64,000 nt of DNA from Siphonodentalium dalli (GCA_032622095.1 CP136067.1:132683990-132747989), one strand, 5' to 3'. Counted from the stretch's first letter, positions 36,240-48,798 are shown. Notes: generated by a model not told the origin, from the sequence alone. Numbers and translations: made by a program.

Positions 36240-36588
36240 TTTGCCAAAGTTGGGAGCGATAACGCCGAGTATATCCCTCCCACCCCTTCTCCGCGTCTCT
36301 GATAACATGGGTCTCCGTTTGCACTGATGGGCGGTGAATATGTTGACAGTGGCAGTGTGTGCGTTTATGAGATGCGTTTTGTTTCTAGCAATACTGCCGT
36401 GATGTCATGGCGACAAGGCATCGTCGATCGAAACTATCATCGCCCACTTCAATTCACCGGGGCCATCAATAGCTCAGCTGCGACGAGCCAGTTCGTTCAG
36501 AAGCAAGATAACTCTCGTTAGTTTGTCTCTCACACAGAAAGAACGCATCGCCGGCGCCTTGTCCTAAAATTCACAACCCAGATCGTTG
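36240..36588 (+). promoter_or_regulatory. CpG-rich patch with possible first exon and splice donor
   Basis: CpG is frequent here against a CpG-poor background: GATAACGCCGAG, CTCCGCGTCTC, CATCGTCGATCG, GCTGCGACGAGC, GAACGCATCGCCGGCGCC. It ends in GATCGTTG followed by GTGAGTAG, a strong consensus splice donor (GT at 36589-36590). The interval could be a promoter with a non-coding first exon on the plus strand. No TATA box or cDNA evidence is visible, and a repeat begins at about 36757, so the gene body is unproven. Confidence 0.35.
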
Positions 36589-36756
36589 GTGAGTAGATAA
36601 TCATGTATATACATCGCTATATCTTATTATTCTGCTTTCTCGGAGTTTTCTCGACGTCGTGGTAACGAACTTGAAGTTCTGCGTAAAAAACACATGACAA
36701 TTCTGTCAAACTGTTGTTGCTCGTCTTTACAAAAATAGCACACGGGACGATGCCAA

Positions 36757-37800
36757 CAATCTAATATATATTTTGGGACTACTGTTTGTCTGTCTGTCTG
36801 TCTGTTAGCTATGGTCGGGAAAACGGCTGAACCGATTGAGCTCAAAATTCCAATCTAAGGTTAAAATCCCACGGGCAGTGTTTACCACCGTTTTGGAGAA
36901 GCTCAGAGCACACATTCTCCACTCTCGGTCACAAAAATGACCGCCATTGGCACGGTGGATTTAATCGCGTTGATAGTTAAAGAGCGTTCGTATCCGCAGT
37001 GTCGTTGACAAAGAGCGTATGCGCGTAATGTGATTCTTACGTCTGGGTCCACACGTGAGCGTGACTGTATCCAGACATGAGCGTGTTGTGTGCTTCTTAC
37101 GTACTTAGGGCTTCCTAGGAACGGGGAGATTTTCATCGGATCAGTTTTTCACCCGAGGTGATCTTCACCTTGAAACGGGTACCCACAAATGATATATATG
37201 TGTGTGTCCTTTATAGACTCGAACCGATTGAGCTCAAACTTGCTACCCACGGGAAGTGTCATGGACGGGTTAAATTGTGACCACAACCCGACCTTGACCT
37301 TGAAAATGATCAATTCAATGTCAAATCGGGTCAAACTGGTGGATTTCCACGAAATTTTACACCTAGGTGCAGCATACGTGTCTCGGAAGCTGTTGCAATT
37401 GCTTTTTCGAACAAAGCCATGAGACGAACCACGCCAGTTGTGATTCTTATGTCTGTCTTCGTACTTAGGGGTTCCAATGAACGGGGGAGATTTTCATCGG
37501 GTAAGTTTTTCCGCCCGAGGTGATCTTCACCTTGAAACGGGTACCCACAAACGTACCTCTTTTAGGGACGGTACCATCACGGGACGGGTACTATCATTTC
37601 TCTTTATTTAAAAGGCAGAATTAACTCAAATTAAATTAAAAAATTAACGGATTTCGACGAAATTTGATACCTAGGGATACTTTTGTCGGGGGGTGTTTTG
37701 GACGGGTCAAATCGTTACCCCGACCTTACCTTGACCTTCAAAATGGTCAATTCAAGGTCAAAGCCCGGACGAAGTCGGGTCACCTGCTAGTATTATATAT
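36757..37800 (-). repeat. Dispersed repeat with TCAAGGTCA-like motifs (reverse orientation)
   Basis: It opens with CTAATATATATTTTGGGACT and GTTTGTCTGTCTGTCTGTCT, then CGGGAAAACGGC, and closes with CCGGACGAAGTCGGGTCACC and CTAGTATTATATA. These are the two ends, inverted, of the units at 57480-58412. Between them lie several blocks of TGACCTTGAC, AATGGTCAATTCAAGGTCAA and CGAAATTTGATACCTAGG. Internal duplication is visible: GTTTTTC.CCCGAGGTGATCT at about 37143 and 37505. Function unknown; probably a non-coding mobile or satellite-like repeat. Confidence 0.7.
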
Positions 37801-38015
37801 TTTTGGAAAACGTGAGGCATCTGAAAATGATCGCCGTATTATCCTAGCACGACATATTTTGAATTCAATGAACAACCAAAGTTCGATCATCATAGTAGTT
37901 CTCCTATTCATAAAACAAGAAATTAAGTTCACAACACATCCAAATAACTTGGGATCACACTTACTCATGTTTTGTCTGAAAAAAAAAGAAAATGTGATGT
38001 GTGTCAATTCACAAG

Positions 38016-38265
38016 GTCGAGGCGAGTTCAACGAGGTATTGTCAGGCCTGATCGGAGCTGCTGACTTTTGGCGGGAAACCCGCAGGAGACAGGTGAGCCA
38101 GACTGGTAACTCTGAAACGCGTGGTCCGAATATGATGCGGCTTTTTCCATTTGATTCGTCTTATCAAGCTCAGTGTATTGATGCATACTGAGACCGTTTT
38201 TGTATTTATTTACAATTTTTGTAACAAAAAAGGCCCGCATTTATAATAAAGAACACGTTTGTACT
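38016..38265 (+). other. Possible terminal exon with polyA signal
   Basis: After TTCACAAG the plus frame reads GEFNEVLSGLIGAADFWRET and stays open to a TGA at 38189-38191; an AATAAA lies at about 38244. A donor-like AG/GTGAGC also occurs at 38092. The composition looks coding, but I recognise no family and the opposite strand is also open. I treat it as an unproven exon. Confidence 0.2.
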
Positions 38266-38666
38266 ATAATCACTGGGTTTTTATAAAAATCCAAGAGTGG
38301 TGAGCTTTTTTCTGTTCAGATATGGCCACTGTTTACTGTAGACGCAGATAATTACAACATCGAGACGCAAACCAGTCGAGTTCACATTGAATCGTGCAAT
38401 TACATAAGATGTACATTCAGTGATGTCGCGAACACAGGTAGAAGTCGGTCATTACCACAAAGCTTCAAGTTGTGTAACAATTTGTAATATGATAAAGGTA
38501 TCATTATGAGCACTATATCTTAAAAAGTCTGACTCCAGAATTTGATAAATTTAAAACTGACTGATGTGAAGAGTGTCGGAGATTTCATCAAATAATTAGA
38601 GTCAGGCACAATCGCGAATTCATCGCAAAAAGTTGGTGGCTCATACAACACAAGTAATATACTCAC

Positions 38667-38768
38667 ACTAATGTAGTTCAAGGCAATTGTGATATCAAAT
38701 TCTGTCCAAAATGTTGATCTTAAGTCAATCATCATCAAGTTGAATTTTGAATGGCACTCATGTTTTGT
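38667..38768 (-). other. Candidate internal exon, minus strand
   Basis: On the minus strand a strong acceptor (TTTTCTTGTTTTTTTTTCAG) is followed by 102 bases open in phase 0 (TKHECHSK... to ...DITIALNYIS) and then AGT/GTGAGTATAT, a strong donor. Length is a multiple of three. I do not recognise the peptide. A similar acceptor sequence ending CAGACAAAACATGAGT occurs at about 37970, so the acceptor may belong to a repeat. Confidence 0.3.
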
Positions 38769-39737
38769 CTGAAAAAAAAACAAGAAAAGTTGTGTGAATA
38801 AATAGTGATTATCAGACAGTTATTGTTGTGGATCAATGGTGGAGGGTTTTATTTTTATTCACGATGACCATGAATGTGGTCATTTAAGTCAAGCCCAGAG
38901 TGACAGTATATGAACACACAAGCAATATTTTGAGATCTCCAAACCCTGTTATGTTCTAACATAAGAATCATTGAAGACAAAAGTAATATGAGTTATTAAA
39001 TCTGAATAAATAGAATAAATATTGAATGGCGTACTATCTCGCACACAGTCTCATTATGTGAATAATATTTATCCAAATGAAGCATTATACCCAAACAATT
39101 TTGATTGCAGTCTATAAACTGAATACCTCACCATTCTAATTCTCACTAACTCCATGCACCCATGACATATTCAATTGTTATAGTATTACAATTAGTACAT
39201 AAGTATTCATAAATATTAATTATGCAACAGTATATGGACAATTCAAACATCCCAAAAGTTTTTAAACATTTTTATTTTGGAAAACAATTCATTTTGGAAA
39301 ATGTTTGTCAAAAAAATATAATGTCACAAAACTTTTTATTTGGAATGAATGATGGCACTATTACATACCGTTAGTTGACATAATTGGTTTCCTTACATTT
39401 TCAAAGAATTTCCCAGGGGAATCCCCTTTTTTAGAAATAAATACTGAAACCCCAACGCAATTCCAGTACTTTTTTTTACCATTTCAATTAATTTATATTA
39501 ACAAACCACTATGGCTGATACTGGTGATAGTTTTAGATAGTTAATAGAGTGAAGGACATTTCTGTGAATGAGTTCAAATTGCCATCTGCTTCAAGTTCAA
39601 TTTCATAATTAAAAATATTATTTAATATATCAATTACATATTAAAAATGTTGAAATTAGTACATATTCAAACTATTATACTATCCATGTGCATGTATCAT
39701 AATCATATTCTCAATTGAGACTTGATGAATTACTCAC

Positions 39738-39809
39738 CACATTATCCAAATAATCTGGATCACTTTGTTGGAGTTCTTGTACCAACTCAAGCGTTAAATG
39801 TAAACAAAG
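39738..39809 (-). other. Candidate internal exon, minus strand
   Basis: The minus strand reads CCTCACTTTCACTCACAG, then 72 open bases encoding ...LELVQELQQSDPDYLDNV in phase 0, then GTGAGTAATT. It would lie upstream of, and in phase with, the candidate exon at 38667-38768. The peptide looks helical and HEAT/ARM-like, but I cannot name a family. Confidence 0.3.
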
Positions 39810-42030
39810 CTGTGAGTGAAAGTGAGGCTTGATCTATGGAAAGCCGAGAGAGTTCTGCAGATTATATGGAACTCCTGGGACAGATGTCTTCATTGTCTGT
39901 GAATAGAACTGGCTGCACTAATTCCCTAATCTGTGAACATGGATTTGTTATAAATGCCTTTCTTAATGATATTAGTTGTTAAATTGACAGTTGCCATATG
40001 ACCTGGTTTCTTATGACCTTGACCTTTGCCAAATTTACAGATTTCAGCACTTTTATACGATAACTGATAAGTTTAAAGAACTATAACTCACAAACGGATT
40101 GGCAGTTTTTTTTATTTAAAATCACTTCCACATGCTGCCTGAATGCCCATGAATATAACATGATAGACTGTGTCACATATTGTGAAATAACTTGTCCGTT
40201 ATGATTCAAAATGTTTGATCAAACATGAACAAAATCGATATTTTTCCTAATGACCTTGACCTTTATATGTGACCTTGACCAATTCGAGGCATAACATGTG
40301 GTTCTAAACGACGGAGGGGGGGGGGGGCTTTGGGTGCTCCCATCTCCTACTACCCATATGGAAACAAAGTATCAAGATCACAAGATATGAGCTACTAAAT
40401 GGTCAATTTCACAACCATCAAAATGCATCCTCCATTGCTATGTAAATTTGACCCATTTTGGAAAAAATATCACACAGTTTAGAGGCATATATCTCATGAC
40501 TGGCATGTCGGTTACAATAATAATGCCGTTGTCTGTGTAGTCTATATACTGCAGATTATTTTTAATGTATTAAAACCGATTTTGTAATCTCAGTGGGTAT
40601 AACATGTATGACCATATAAGAAAAAAGGTAATATTTTGGTCAATGACCTTGATCTTGGCTTATGACCTTGACCTCTGGTGGAGAAATATTTGGTGTTAAA
40701 AGAAAGTCCACCAAGGGTAATACCCCATACCAATGAAAATATAGACTTACTGCATTAAACTTCCTTGGTACAGACCACGATATGTATATTTTCAAAACCA
40801 GCGAAAAACACAATCGGTTGCCATGGAAACACATATTTCAGCACTAAGCTACACTGCCCCAGTACGCCCCAGCACTGACATAAACTTCAGATTATGTGCT
40901 TTCAGAAAAATGTTGGTAGAATTTGCCCACCAAAATGGTACCATTTTCCATTTTTGGGGTGCCTGGCTCATGGACTAACTGGCATCTAATGCCGAGTTAC
41001 AAATATTATCCGAGTGGGTGAGCGATTGCAGTTTGATATAATCCTCCGAGTTTTCGGCCCAGCTGAGTTTTCGGTCAATTGCAAAAGAGAAACAACAACG
41101 CACACCCATGCGTCTATGTTGTTCTCACCAACATTCATGCAGTACTGCTTGAATCAAGCAAATATGCTCTTAATTGTCCCGCACAACGATATTTTACTCT
41201 CGATTAATATATGAGTCAAAGTGCTTGTCCGTGCACATCATGTGTTACAAATAGGAAAGATGGAGTTCCAATGGTATAATGAATAAAGCTGAATCTTCTA
41301 ACTTCGCCGGATTTGGGAATTTCTAAGTCACATATCTGTTTTATTTTGTATGAACGTGTGTCCGACTAGAGTGGTATATATCATGAAAATACACGCTATC
41401 GGGTGCTATAATATCCGAATTGGTGAATGATTTTTAATTGACGTTGGATTCTATCAATGTGGTATAGTCGTGGTACGCAAAAAAGGGAGTTGACCAAGAA
41501 GAAATTGGTAAAGAAGCAATTTTGGTGTCATTCAACGCTGGAGAATCTCTGGTACAACATATCAAAAATCCGCTAAAATCCACTCCGGGGAAAATCCAGT
41601 ATCCAAGATGGCGTCCAACATGGCCGCCGTTAGTCAAAAGAGACTTTGGCTGAGTTTATTTCGATTATAGTGAGAATAAATATTGTCATATGTATACAAA
41701 TATATAAATTATTGCTAGGTAAAATATTATGCCACCTGTTTATGGCAAAAATTTAACCTCTCGTCCCAGATGGCCGCCAAAATGGCGGCCTAAACTCGAA
41801 AATTTGAAGTTTTTGCCTAATATCTTAACGATCAGTTCCTGTTGTTTGATAATGGTTCAGGCTGGCGACTTTGCTTAGTCTTATTCGTGTTAATTCAGCA
41901 TTGGAGCAATGAAAGATACCACAAATGGGGTCCCAGTCTCATCCACACCGTCAAAAATTTGATTTTATAGAACGCGGTATAAACTTTCACAAAATTCGCC
42001 ATTGGGATTCCAGTCATACATGTATATCAA
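39810..42030. other. Non-coding stretch with nuclear-receptor-like motifs
   Basis: TGACCTTGACC and variants occur at about 40014, 40252, 40270, 40644 and 40662. A G-run lies at 40315-40328, an X-box-like GGTTGCCATGGAAAC at 40816-40830, and ATGGCCGCC/ATGGCGGCC at about 41620 and 41770. No gene recognised. Confidence 0.5.
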
Positions 42031-42174
42031 CAAGAAATTGACAGAACTGTGCAATGTAAGTTGGGCATACCATTATATATCAATACTCCAATTCAATGAA
42101 ACCAAGAAATTGACAGAACTGTACAATGTAAGTTGGGCATACCATTATATATCAATACTCCAATTCAATGAAAC
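42031..42174. repeat. 72-bp tandem duplication
   Basis: CAAGAAATTGACAGAACTGT starts both copies (42031 and 42103). The two differ at about one base (GTGCAATG versus GTACAATG), so this is recent. 72 is a multiple of three, but I see no protein family. Confidence 0.9.
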
Positions 42175-42299
42175 CCAAATTGGCGCTTTGTATCAAAATG
42201 GCGGTTAAAATATGCAAAATGGCAGATATTGCCCAGAGTGTTATTAAATCTATTACAAGTAGTGGTTGATGAATAAAATTGACTAAATGCATACAAATG

Positions 42300-44130
42300 T
42301 ATACCACTTTATGATGCAATTATAGTGGAGTGGCCAGGACCCAAAAATGGCCGTATTTAAGGAGTTTAATATACATGTACATATGGTACTTAAGCGATTT
42401 TTATATGTCATATGAAAGGTTAGATTATATGCAACAAGATAGGTCCTATCAAAACTTTTTTAAGTGGTGCGGTAGCCATGAAAACGGTGACCCGACTTTC
42501 ATGAAATTAGCAATAATTGTAGCCACTATCACAATAAAATACAGTTCATGTTATACTGTTCCACTAGAATGAGGACCAAATGTGTGCTGTATTACGACAT
42601 GCTCATTTTCCAAACTACCCTGTGCATTCAGACTTCATTCGCTTCTCTTTTTAATGTTTTTCTGAAATTTTTCATCATTTTGGTGTGATTTAAGTGATTT
42701 ACGTGTTTTGTTTATGGGGAAACTGGAATGACATTCCTTTTTGAGAATGACAGTTTATCTATCAGAATGTAATGTTATTTGAATTCACCGAAATGACAGC
42801 ATGGGATGTGTGGGAAGCTTTTATTTAGAGATTTTGGGCTAACGATGCAATGACGTTGGCAACGTAATGGCATCACGTGAGGGTTCAAACACCTTGTTGA
42901 AACCGGATGGAGTATTAATTACATAGTGGAGCAGCAGAGACCAGAAAATGGCCTTATTTTTGTATTAGTTGAATCATGTCGCCAACCACCAAGACGTATT
43001 ATATATCAAATTGTTCGTACGGATATGGAGAATATGCAAACTGAGTTAGCCAGAAACCTAAATCTGTGCGAACAGAGATTATTGGGGAAAACCACCTTTG
43101 TTAGTATTAATAACATATCATGTTATTTTTGTTGGAAACGCGCCTAAACTATAGACTATGGTCATGCTCACATGTTGTAAGTGTTTCTTGTGTTATCGTA
43201 ATGTTCTAGGGTTCATTTTGGGGTAAAAATCACCATTTTTGGTGATAAATGAGAGAATTCTGGAATCCACCAAAAACATAATATACGTAGTCAATGGATG
43301 CAATTTTATAGCTTTATTTATCTATACTTATGTTTTCAATGTGATTAATCTACATAATTCATTCGTCAAGTGTTGTGGTTAGTGTGAACATATTTTATTG
43401 CATAATAACGCAACGTCATTGAGACACAAGTTTTGCAACTTTTTGCGGCAGAGGTATGCACATTAAGGTGTTTATTTAAAGTTTAAACCGCGATGTCGGG
43501 GTTATGTATAATTGGACAGCCCTAAATATGTTCCGGTTTTGTGTACTATTCAGAGTAGTATCTCCAAGGAGGAGTTTCTCGAGGTTAATATTTTGAACAC
43601 TCAGCGTAGCAAGTTGGTCAAACAACAAACATCGATGGTTTGTATAAAATGTTGTAGTTATTGGGATTTCGGGTGGAAATTGGGGTTTTAATAGAAAATT
43701 GTGATGTTCGCATATAAAACCAGTGGGTGGTCGTCCCGTTCGTCCGGCATCTATTGTTTCTGATAGGTGTTGCGGTAGGTGTCATAATCCTCAACATCAC
43801 AGAGTTGCCGACTATAGTTTTTATCATTCATCATGATCAGTGCGAACTGTGTTTTCATTCTCTTTTGGGGGACCACTTTTTCGTATATATAATCAGTGAA
43901 AACTGGAATCCAGCTCTAGGAATAACAGTTGACCTCATTTATGGTCGCTGAATCAATTAGACAACATTATATGGTGAGTTTCATATGGTATTTGAGGTTT
44001 ATGGTGCGAATTGACATTTTAGTGTTTATTTTGGCCATTTTGGGGCAAAAACACATTATTTTGTGTTGAAACATGAGAGAATTATGGAATCCATCAGAAC
44101 ATAATATACATCTCTATATATTGCTAGTAT
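42300..44130. repeat. Two diverged direct repeat pairs, no gene
   Basis: ATAGTGGAG..CCA(G)GA(C)CC.AAAATGGCC.TATTT occurs at about 42324 and 42922. GTTCATTTTGGGGTAAAAAT..GAGAGAATT.TGGAATCCA(C/T)CA.AACATAATATAC occurs at about 43210 and 44030. These look like degraded repeats. 44130-45650 holds overlapping ORFs on both strands with no recognised family. Confidence 0.55.
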
Positions 44131-45961
44131 GTTTGTAGAAATTATTTAGGGCTATCGAGTAACAGAGTGAGATTACTTGCATTTAATATAACACGGTGTC
44201 ATTGAATATTAAAGTTCTTTTTGCGCATATACATACGAACGAACACAGCGGTTTTTGTTATATACATAATTAGTCAATACACTACATCCATATCCATACC
44301 ATGCGATGCATTTCAAATGTAAAATAATACTTTTATACCCCGACGGCGTGTTCCCGGCCATATATCAAGTACCAGACAATATTTCCCCAGGATTGTTTGG
44401 GTCGTCAGATAGTACCCCGTTGTTCCATAAATGGTGGTAAACATGTAACTGTGTGGACGCAGTGAGGATAATCTGTTGGAGTGACAGTTCCAACTGGTCT
44501 AATGAGCCGGGACGTGTGCGTAATTTGATAAAAATCAACACCTGCATGAGCCATGAGAGCAAGAGCCCTGGCCAAGCAAGCATCTTCGACCGTTTCATTA
44601 GGACTAGTGTTATGAATGTACAATGTTTTTTGCGGAATGAGTTTCTGTCGCTACTGCCAGAAATAATATATTTCCGCCCGATAAAAGTACTAGTCGCTCG
44701 CGAAAATAAATAAATAAATATATTTGTCCGGGATCAATTCAAAAACGCTAGATATTCTCTTTGTTGTTATCCCAATAACGCGATGTCGCACTGCAATGCT
44801 CTGTTCGCGGCTGTTTGCGATTGTTATTATTCATTGGTAATTCGTTGTACGTACACATGTGCACAGAGAGCTTGGGCCTCTTACGTCTATAGCTCGAACG
44901 GCTTCTTATTCATTAGCACAAATCAATGGTAATTTAATCTTCCTATAGCAATGTGCAGACTAAAATATAGGTAAACATGGTATGTCATTGGATGTTCGGT
45001 GGGTTGTCTAAATACTCAATATCAACTTTGCATCGACTTAAAAAAGACACGAATATGTTATTACATCTTGCTAAGTGCGGAATTTGGAAGTTCATATTTG
45101 TGCAAAAACATTCAGCCTATTCTCCCATAAATAAGCTCATATATAACTTATTTTCAAACTCACGAAATAGGCCCATATAGGGATTAATTGAATCTGAATT
45201 AAGCTCTATATGAACCTAAATGAGACACGAACAAAACAGTCGTATACATATATGCTCATATGGACACTTTTTAATCTACTTTTTTCATCGACACGGCGTA
45301 CCAGTTAAATGTTCTTTATAATGTGTTTTAACTGCGGCACGCGCCATAAAACGGAATATGAGTATGAGCGGGTACGAGCCTAAAATAACTTATTTCAGAA
45401 TTAAATAAGTTCCATATGAACCTATGTGAATATTTAGGTCCTATATGAACCTATTTGCATGGGGGTATGTTGACACATTATGGCATCAACTTTTAAAATT
45501 TAGCACCGACATTTGGTTGCTGATCATTCATGTTTCGACGAAAATTGTTATCGTTGTGGCCCCGGTGGTTTGGAGTAAGGCTATTACGTTACTGACACGT
45601 CAGAGGCAACCACTTATAGTCAGTGGCCTACAGTTACTGTCAGTGTTATTGTGGCCGGATTCGTCATCTCCGGTTTAAACCTGCGAGTTTAAACCTGGTT
45701 TAAACCTACATTGGCGGTCCAGCCAAACCGGGTCTAAGTGGGCGTTTTTGTCGTTCTGTTGCCAGCTAATGGACAACTGGATTCGGTGATATGATTATGC
45801 AATCAAACTACCCTTATACCAATTGGACCAAAAGATAGGCCGATATAATGGTTATTGACAAGTCATAATTTATCGTGATCGCGTGCACGCTCACTGGATT
45901 TATTCATTGAGAAACACGTATCGCTCATTGACTATTAATCCGATCTCATTCTGTGTTTAAA

Positions 45962-46120
45962 TAAGGATTAACTGTCATGTGGACTGTTTTTATGGAGATG
46001 TAACCGTGAGGTAAGTGGACATAACTTGTGTAAAACCCGAAGGGTTTTACATACAAGTTATGACCACTTACCTCACGGTGACATCTCCATAAAAATAGTC
46101 CACATGACAGTTAATCCTTA
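45962..46120. repeat. Long near-perfect hairpin, about 78-bp arms
   Basis: TAAGGATTAACTGTCATGTG at 45962 pairs with CACATGACAGTTAATCCTTA ending at 46120. The arms run almost unbroken to the centre AAAACCCGAAGGGTTTT near 46040, with only a few mismatches. It should extrude or, if transcribed, form a long dsRNA stem. Probably a foldback MITE inserted inside the TIR element. Confidence 0.9.
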
Positions 46121-47600
46121 TATTTATATACATTTAGCGAAAAAGCCACTTTTGGAAATGTATTTAAATCGAAAAGTGTATCGTGACAAAAACAGCCCAA
46201 AATACCCAATAGCACCCTTGGCAATAGTTAATAGGAACAATTTCTCTTCATATTGAAACCCGATGATGCATTAAGTCAATCCTGCGCGAGTCCAAATGCG
46301 CCCAAAACATTACGCGTTCGTCTTTCCAAACCCAATGACGTATCGATGGTGTTGTGAGCTTGGTGTTATTAGCCGTTGCGCATTCACCGAGAAATAACTG
46401 CAACTAGCCACGTGGGCGCCGACCAATCAGAATGCTGGATTTAGTGATGACAACACTTAGTATGTAAATATATTAATTTAACAAACGGCATGTCTCTCAA
46501 CACGAGTTTCACGCTCTGTTTATCACTTTGTTTGTGATAGATGTCTGCAAGATGCTTCACCCGCAAGACAATTTTTATTTATTTACATGTATATCTGTAT
46601 ATATTAAAGGGTATATGATCGGTCTATCTGTATGTCCGTTTGCCTATTCGCAACTGTTCTCCAATACCCCTGGGCCGATTTCTATTAAATTAGGTGTGGT
46701 GATTCGTGTGCTATAACGGCGTTAGGTTTTCAAAATTTTGATTTAAAAATAAGGAAAATATAATTTTTTTTAAATGAAAAAATGATGTTAAATTGAGTAA
46801 GCAGTTGAATCTAAAAAGAAACAAAATTTAAAATTTAAATTAACATTTGTTTGTTTTAAATTTAATTACATTTTTTATAAAAATTTAAATGTTCAAATGA
46901 TCAAAATGTGCGCAAAACCCCTCTGGCGCTGAAAAAAAGTCTCCATAATCTAGTCAATCCTGGAACAAGAGGCCAGTCAAGTAGAGGCAATTTGCTTATG
47001 AGTGCACGCCATAAACGGCACCTGAACTGTTGGAAGTGGTATGCAACCATGCAGAGGGACAGCTTTTAATAAAGAAATATATTACATACGTTGATTTTTT
47101 TTTTCAATGTCATAAATTTCCCGTCATGCAGATAATCAAAAAGGTTCCCAGGTTTTGAACTGGTAGAATATTATGGGAATTTATGGGCGTAGCCAGAGTA
47201 GAGCTTTGTGGCAAGATCTACATCAAAAAAGTTAAATTTGACTCATATAGCAATATAAGATTAGGATTGCAAACTATGTGTATAGCATATCTGGTCATGC
47301 AGTAGCATCGTTTTTGGTGTCATAATTAAACGTTGAACCCTTCATATGAATTCGTAGAAAACACCAGTATTTGTGATTGCCAAAAGCCAAAAAAAAAAAA
47401 CAAAAAAAAACAAGTTGTAAAAATCATATATTTAGGATCATGTCCATATCTGAGCAAAGCTCGCGTGCGAATGAATCAACTGTGACATGATAACACCAGT
47501 CGGCAGTCGCCACTTAGACACGCCCTCACTCGAGATTATTTACAGCTCCACCCTTTGACTGATTGTTTGACAATTCTAAACCGCGATGAAGAAAAGACGG

Positions 47601-47926
47601 ATTCGTCATCTCAAGTTTAGCCTCGATAGAGCTGGTTTAGCTGGACCACCGAATTAGATGGTTTAGTTGCCGGTTTAAGCTTATAAATCGCAAAAACAAT
47701 ATTGAAATTGACAAAAACTTATCCCCATACGCTTTATATGTGTGACTGCGTCTCTCTTATAAATTTTCAATCAAAATATGACCGATGTCGTAATTATTGA
47801 TTTTCGCAATCAATAAAACGAGACGGTCCGCATTAGGAAAGAACGTTTAATTATCTCGAGGATACAGAGACACTACTGCTAAACCACTGGTCTGGCTAGA
47901 CCAGGTTTAAACCAGAGATGACGAAT
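47601..47926. mobile_element. Small inverted element inside each 2.3-kb unit
   Basis: ATTCGTCATCTC (47601-47612) is mirrored by GAGATGACGAAT (47915-47926); the inward similarity includes GTTTAG/GTTTAAACC and GGTTTAGCTGGACC / GGTCTAGCCAGACC-like segments. It uses the same terminal motif as the large TIR element, so it is a shorter relative. Equivalent copies: 49897-50222 and 52196-52521. Confidence 0.65.
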
Positions 47927-48166
47927 GCGTCACTTAGACCTGCGGTATCGGGTTTAAACCACGGATTTTGCTGACTCACGGCGGTTTAAACCTAGAGGTT
48001 TACGTAAACCAGGTTTAAACCTGAGATCACGAATCCGGCCTGTAAGTTTATGCCGAATCTGGCTCCAATATAAACCATATCCAATATAAATGTGTACCAA
48101 TACATATCGGGATTTAAATACATGTACACCGTGAATACGTGCAACATGTAGTCAATTAATTGGTGC

Positions 48167-48798
48167 ATGTTCGAGAATAAGAACATAAGAACTAAGATCA
48201 TGTCAGAAATCCTTACCAAATGTCCTTGTCGCAGTGGTATCTCAGCGGAGCGATGGGATATTTCGAGAATATCAGCAATAACTCCCAGAGGGTTAGTGCC
48301 CACTTTTGGTGGTTTCTACCATAATTATGTGCGCTCGCGCAACAGTATGGCGATCAGACAGATTCGTAGGTTGGTGTCACACTCCATGACGTCACAAAAA
48401 CGACGTAAAACCTCGTGGCGTTCTGACATTTTTACTGTGCCGTGTTTTTGCTATGTTTATTTTATGTGTTGTTTTCGATTATTTGTTTGTCGCCGATATC
48501 GCCATTTGTCAGGATTCCCTGTTTCTATATTTAAAAACTGGCATGCTCGTAGTGAGCCTCGATTTCGATTTTTTCTCCCAGGTCAAAATACGTCAGAGTT
48601 ATGACAAAAATAGATCGACCTACATTTTCTCCATCAGAACTCTACATCAAAGAGTCTATAGACTCCTTCGGTACCTACATAGACTCCTCCATTTGGGTAT
48701 TTCTACTTATAATTAGGAAGTTTTATCATTTTTGGTTCGTGCGAAGACCTCTTATTATCGTGCGGGAAAAGAGAGACATTCAAAACGCGATTTCGTAA
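48167..48798 (+). other. Overlapping ORFs in the 2.3-kb unit, coding status doubtful
   Basis: A 145-codon ORF (48167-48604) overlaps in other frames an 87-codon ORF (48453-48716) and a 65-codon ORF (48601-48798), and a minus-strand 103-codon frame (48303-47992). The 65-codon frame follows a good acceptor (TTTTTTCTCCCAG) and reads PTFSPSELYIKESIDSFGTY, then a hydrophobic WVFLLIIRK stretch. Copies 2 and 3 carry one change there (TCC to TTC, Ser to Phe). Several frames on both strands are kept equally, which reflects recent duplication and not selection. No family recognised. Confidence 0.2.

Larger units (their letters stand above)
45653..48040. mobile_element. TIR element with GGTTTAAACC palindrome arrays
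   Basis: The left end GGCCGGATTCGTCATCTCC and the right end (GAGATCACGAATCCGGCC, to 48040) are inverted copies. Both continue inward into arrays of the palindrome GGTTTAAACC (left 45672, 45697; right 47904, 47951, 47983, 48012) and then GTCTAAGTG. A 3-bp TGT lies outside each end and could be a target-site duplication. No transposase-like ORF is visible. The right half also belongs to the first unit of the 2.3-kb tandem array, so the element was present before the triplication. Confidence 0.65.

Noticed and set aside
43727-43951. Hydrophobic 74-codon ORF (LLFLIGVAVGVIILNI)
   Set aside because: A single membrane-like stretch in AT-rich DNA is easily random; no neighbouring exon or start context.
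44365-44623. Two overlapping minus-strand frames (one with ALALMAHAGVDFYQI)
   Set aside because: They look mildly protein-like, but two different frames compete, there are no convincing splice sites, and I recognise no family.
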